A stretch of DNA of 64,000 nucleotides, from assembly GCA_004352715.1 (NCBI GenBank), contig SCFE01000059.1, forward strand, positions 1,036,184 through 1,100,183, read 5' to 3'. This stretch comes from Hofstenia miamia (taxonomy: Eukaryota > Xenacoelomorpha > Acoela). The notes below the pieces were generated by a model. It was given only the letters and a program-made list of their open reading frames with translations, did not search any database and was not told the origin of the DNA. The first letter of the stretch is position 1. Each line of letters starts with the position of its first letter. A program made the position numbers and the translations under genes. Below, in pieces: positions 62,101 through 64,000 of this stretch.

Positions 62101-64000
62101 TGGAGGAATCACGAATCACTGTAGCTAAAAGAATTTCCATTTAGAATATTATTCACTAGATGTATTGTTGTAAGAGCTTGCTGTCTACTATTGTTTGTCA
62201 CTAGTGTAGAGGATGTTTCCTTTTGCAAATCTTGCAGCCCAGAAAAGAATACGCGATATGCACACTATAGATGGAAGCAGGTTGGGTTGGGTCGAAAATT
62301 TCGTGAAACCGGTTGACCGGTTTTTTTAAGTCCTCCACAAACCGTGGCTGTCTGTAGGACAGAATTTATATCTCCGTTTCAAGGAAAGTAAAAAGGATTT
62401 TTACTAATATATTATAAGAAAAAAAATTGTCACGACGAAGTCGTCTAATACATTCATTTCGCATATTTGCTTTTACCACTAATAGAGAGAGCAGCGAATA
62501 ATGAATGACACTATGACAGCGAGCGATATCGTAAACTATTTTCTAGCAAGGGGGCTATGCCGGTCTGGACCCCAGACCCCCTTCTTTGAAAACGCCCCTG
62601 ATTCGTTNNNNNNNNNNNNNNTTTTTTAAGTCCTCCACAAACCGTGGCTGTCTGTAGGACAGAATTTATATCTCCGTTTCAAGGAAAGTAAAAAGGATTT
62701 TTACTAATATATTATAAGAAAAAAAATTGTCACGACGAAGTCGTCTAATACATTCATTTCGCATATTTGCTTTTACCACTAATAGAGAGAGCAGCGAATA
62801 ATGAATGACACTATGACAGCGAGCGATATCGTAAACTATTTTCTAGCAAGGGGGCTATGCCGGTCTGGACCCCAGACCCCCTTCTTTGAAAACGCCCCTG
62901 ATTCGTTGTAACTGTTTTGCTAGTAAAATATGGGCTTAAAAAAATTTCAGTAGAAAAAATTGCTAGTTTTTTTGGCATCCCTGCTTTATTTTTGCTCGAC
63001 CAGTACCGGTAAAATTTTTAGCTTCAATAACCGGTTCAACCGGTAACCCAACCGGTTTGGAAATAAAACCAGTTGGGTTGGGTTGTTAAAAATGTCGACC
63101 GGTTCCATCTATGATGCACACTGAGCATGCGTAGACGGTTAAATAGAACATTGGCAGTATTAAACTTTAAGATTAAAATATTGAAAATCAAGGCAACAAT
63201 TCAAAAATTATCTAGTAAATGTTTAAAAAAACTTCAATTTCACTGACTTTCAACTGATTTATCTTGCTATCTATGCGAAAATAGGGCGGATTTATATGCG
63301 AAAAAAATTTAAAAATTGCAGATAGTTATGTAAAAAATGAACGATGAAAAAAATTATTCCTCATCAAAATCAGCTTACCGCATAACAATTAAATGAGGTA
63401 TTGTAACTAGCTGAGAAAATTCTGTTTCGGTGACAAAATTAACTGTAGATGAGAATTTATACTCAATTTCACATCAAACCAGTGAGACTTTAAATGATGC
63501 AGCTTTCACTGTGGAGGTATTAGCGGCCTTGCTTCAATTTTGCCTGAATGTGGTTCAAAATTGATTAAGTTGATATTATTTACCAATGGTGTCAGAATTT
63601 CATTTATGGATGAAAATATCTGCTTTATAATGTCTAATGCAAACACCTGCTGTTTAAGATATATGTAAAAAAAAATTGCATTAAATTCGCGTGGTAAATA
63701 AAAGTTACGTTTTCGTCCAATTTAGGCAAAAATGTTGAGAATGTAATTAATTTCGCGCTCTATATACTAACAAGTTGATTGCTTTCGGAAGTTAGCATCT
63801 ATCAAATATATTTTTACTTTGTCATTCTAGAACAGAAAATTTTTCTTAGATTTCATTAAATGAAAATTTCTGGTTTATTAATTAATGCAATAGTTTTTGT
63901 AGGTTTCGCCAAACACCAATTTAGCTGGTTCTTTTGCTCACTTAGCCGATGGTTACGATGCACAATACTATGGATATTTGTGGAGTGAAGTGTTTTCCTG
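41157..64000 (+). CDS. THOP1: Thimet oligopeptidase / neurolysin (M3 metallopeptidase), partial at window end
   Basis: Coding exons: 41157-41279, 53209-53425, 53905-54105, 54316-54488, 54609-54810, 54887-55239, 56997-57188, 60053-60298, 63903-64000 (continues). All junctions are GT-AG and the phases join, giving about 601 residues of roughly 690. The enzyme cleaves short peptides in the cytosol, including neuropeptides and proteasome products. The zinc site HEFGHCMHG is in exon 7, and the third ligand is Glu of DFVEAPSQ, 25 residues after the second His. [12 protein letters not shown] and [12 protein letters not shown] are family blocks. The C-terminal substrate loop [18 protein letters not shown] is in exon 9. 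The first intron is 11.9 kb and full of transposons. About 10-15 residues expected between exons 1 and 2 were not located, so a small exon may be missing. Neurolysin is the close alternative. Confidence 0.93.
41280..43280. other. THOP1: Intron 1 of THOP1-like gene, proximal part
   Basis: AT-rich intron without a supported gene. Short frames on both strands (for example 42049-42467) carry no recognised domain. Confidence 0.6.
43281..43619 (+). mobile_element. LINE ORF1 5' fragment
   Basis: A GC-richer frame from ATG 43281: [20 protein letters not shown], then [16 protein letters not shown], then a Ser/Pro-rich stretch. The LSDAQ and [10 protein letters not shown] helices resemble the start of LINE ORF1 proteins. 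Base composition matches the LINE at 45140-47137 and not the surrounding intron, so both may come from the same element. It is cut at an N at 43620. Confidence 0.55.
43621..44813. other. Intronic, nothing recognised
   Basis: AT-rich DNA with no supported gene or element end, between the LINE ORF1 fragment and a piggyBac remnant. Confidence 0.6.
44814..45150 (-). pseudogene. piggyBac-type transposase C-terminus
   Basis: On the - strand, [17 protein letters not shown] (about 45150-45095) matches the conserved RRWxxxxFxNLxD stretch late in the piggyBac catalytic domain. In another frame it is followed by [20 protein letters not shown] and [10 protein letters not shown] ... LCENCE (44950-44814). 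This is the cysteine-rich zinc-binding domain that ends these transposases. A frame change near 45070 separates the two. Only the last third remains. The LINE at 45140 begins directly next to it, so the LINE may have truncated it. Confidence 0.6.
45140..47137 (+). mobile_element. LINE remnant: endonuclease end, RT start and tail, RT core deleted
   Basis: The + strand gives [18 protein letters not shown] and [13 protein letters not shown] (endonuclease C-terminus), the linker [14 protein letters not shown], and RT fingers [20 protein letters not shown] with [15 protein letters not shown] (about 45870-46040). The tail follows: [33 protein letters not shown] and [11 protein letters not shown]. 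The YADD core is absent. The 3' end is AATAAAGTCATTG followed by (ATT)n at 47118-47137. A 232-base gap (46399-46630) is flanked on both sides by the same 28-base string, so it probably contains no missing sequence. Confidence 0.8.
46399..46630. other. Assembly gap, 232 N, with identical flanks
   Basis: AAATGGATTTCCTCTTTGGA and the next bases to TATAAAGA occur both immediately before and immediately after the gap, and the LINE protein reads on if one copy is removed. The gap is probably spurious. Confidence 0.85.
47138..48717. other. Intronic, nothing recognised
   Basis: Part of the 11.9-kb intron. A few less AT-rich stretches (for example 48230-48310) carry no frame or motif I can name. Confidence 0.6.
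48718..50040 (-). mobile_element. Mariner transposon, 1323 bp, decayed
   Basis: Inverted ends TTAGTATGACCCAAAAGTAA (48718) and TTACTTTTGCGTCATTCTAA (ending 50040) are flanked by TA on both sides. The TTAG...GCAAAAGTAAT form is typical of mariner. The transposase runs on the - strand from ATG 49868: an HTH half (49868-49554, with [20 protein letters not shown]), then [15 protein letters not shown], the first catalytic motif [10 protein letters not shown], then WWHDNARFH, then PYSPDLNQC. Stops and several frame changes show it is inactive, including one at the third catalytic position. It is in intron 1 of the THOP1-like gene, antisense to it. Confidence 0.9.
50041..51264. other. Intronic, one unexplained - strand frame
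   Basis: No element end is visible. A 91-codon - strand frame at 50371-50646 ([38 protein letters not shown]) is of normal amino-acid composition but unidentified and has no obvious splice context. Confidence 0.4.
51265..51990 (-). pseudogene. Tc1-like transposase fragment
   Basis: On the - strand, HKNPKSIMI followed by [10 protein letters not shown] (about 51850-51800) corresponds to the strand between the first and second catalytic Asp. [17 protein letters not shown] (51690-51640) is the second Asp motif. The Glu region reads [18 protein letters not shown], where the usual SPDLNPIENLW is damaged and E is replaced. HPSNLLQ-type residues follow. CAATAGTCTAAGACCACC near 51267-51284 may be the inverted end; the other end was not found. 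Confidence 0.75.
51991..53208. other. THOP1: End of THOP1 intron 1, nothing recognised
   Basis: AT-rich intron up to the acceptor TTTTTAG at 53208. No gene or element end recognised. Confidence 0.6.
55240..56996. other. THOP1: THOP1 intron 6, nothing recognised
   Basis: A 1757-bp AT-rich intron from GTATAT to CACTTAG. No frame, RNA gene or element end is supported. Confidence 0.65.
57610..58665 (-). mobile_element. Mariner-like transposon, 1056 bp, 5'-shortened transposase
   Basis: Inverted ends CGTGGTTCGTTCAATAATGG (57610) and CCATTATTGAACGAACCACG (ending 58665) are perfect and flanked by TA. On the - strand the transposase fragments read [29 protein letters not shown], then [11 protein letters not shown] (first Asp region, with the usual W after DET replaced). 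The second Asp site reads HLTAPVH instead of HDNAPVH, so D is lost. [20 protein letters not shown] keeps the third Asp. The N-terminal HTH is missing. It lies in intron 7 of the THOP1-like gene, antisense. Confidence 0.9.
58666..60052. other. THOP1: Rest of THOP1 intron 7, nothing recognised
   Basis: AT-rich intron up to the acceptor TTGTTTAG at 60052. Short - strand frames at 58527-59023 have no recognised domain. Confidence 0.6.
61006..61795. repeat. Degenerate ~305-bp tandem repeat in THOP1 intron 8
   Basis: A unit with TTTTAGCGAATTTT, GGATTTCTTCAGAATTTTTC, GAAATATGTA, GGTA(C/G)TGGAATATTTTA and TGTGGCACTTAT is seen at about 61006-61300 and 61315-61605. A third, shorter copy from about 61640 keeps GTGATTCATAG, GAAAATCTTTGTTA and ACACAAAGACTACTT. 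The copies are about 70-80% alike by eye. Confidence 0.7.
62267..63113. mobile_element. CCGGTT-rich nonautonomous element with 8-9 bp target duplication
   Basis: The ends ATAGATGGAA and TTCCATCTAT are inverted repeats, and the flanks carry a direct repeat ATGCACACT on both sides (62258-62266 and 63114-63122), good evidence of insertion. Inside each end are GGTTGGGTTGGGT strings and several ACCGGTT units in both orientations. No transposase is present. A 14-base gap (62608-62621) separates two identical 285-bp stretches (62323-62607, 62622-62906), so the real element is probably about 550 bp. The target length would suit a hAT or Mutator-like family. Confidence 0.75.
63123..63902. other. THOP1: End of THOP1 intron 8, nothing recognised
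   Basis: AT-rich intron up to the acceptor TTTTTGTAG at 63902. No feature supported. Confidence 0.6.

Overview
The window is AT-rich animal nuclear DNA. Three host genes lie in a background of decayed transposons. The evidence for an animal is GT-AG introns, a metazoan-type 26S proteasome ATPase and thimet oligopeptidase, and mariner, Tc1, piggyBac, LINE, Ty3/gypsy and Polinton elements. The load of mariner and Polinton remnants fits an arthropod, possibly a chelicerate, but nothing here fixes the species.

Layout. 1-310 is a 63-bp minisatellite. 433-6540 is a decayed Maverick/Polinton on the + strand: packaging ATPase, two small ORFs, retrovirus-type integrase, pX-like protein, hexon-like major capsid, adenain-like protease, penton-like capsid; no DNA polymerase B is seen. 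6560-8210 holds tandem repeats. 8220-14640 is a decayed Ty3/gypsy element on the - strand, interrupted by a Tc1-like element at 10011-11744. Another Tc1-type end at 14784 runs into a 980-base gap. 16330-19560 is a GC-richer, broken - strand coding region that I cannot identify.

20664-23624 is a 986-codon single-exon gene. It looks like a degenerate XPF-superfamily protein, with SHOC1/ZIP2 as best guess. An unusual cluster of GTGGCGA-type repeats lies just upstream. 25238-29094 is a complete four-exon PSMC6/Rpt4 gene. 29560-39000 is mostly repeats: three LINE remnants, a 422-bp TIR element nested in a LINE endonuclease, a piggyBac-type MITE and an internally deleted mariner-like element. From 39179 or 41157 to the window end is a thimet oligopeptidase/neurolysin gene. 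Nine coding exons are visible, the last cut by the window edge. Its introns carry two mariners, a Tc1 remnant, LINE and piggyBac pieces and a CCGGTT-rich inserted element.

The host genes serve unrelated jobs: probable meiotic recombination, protein degradation and peptide degradation. Downstream of the proteasome, thimet oligopeptidase is known to degrade proteasome-released peptides; their adjacency here is probably chance. An important caution is that single-N characters and short N runs are repeatedly flanked by near-identical direct repeats (147 bp to 1.6 kb). These look like overlapping or allelic contigs joined end to end, so apparent tandem duplications should not be taken as biology.
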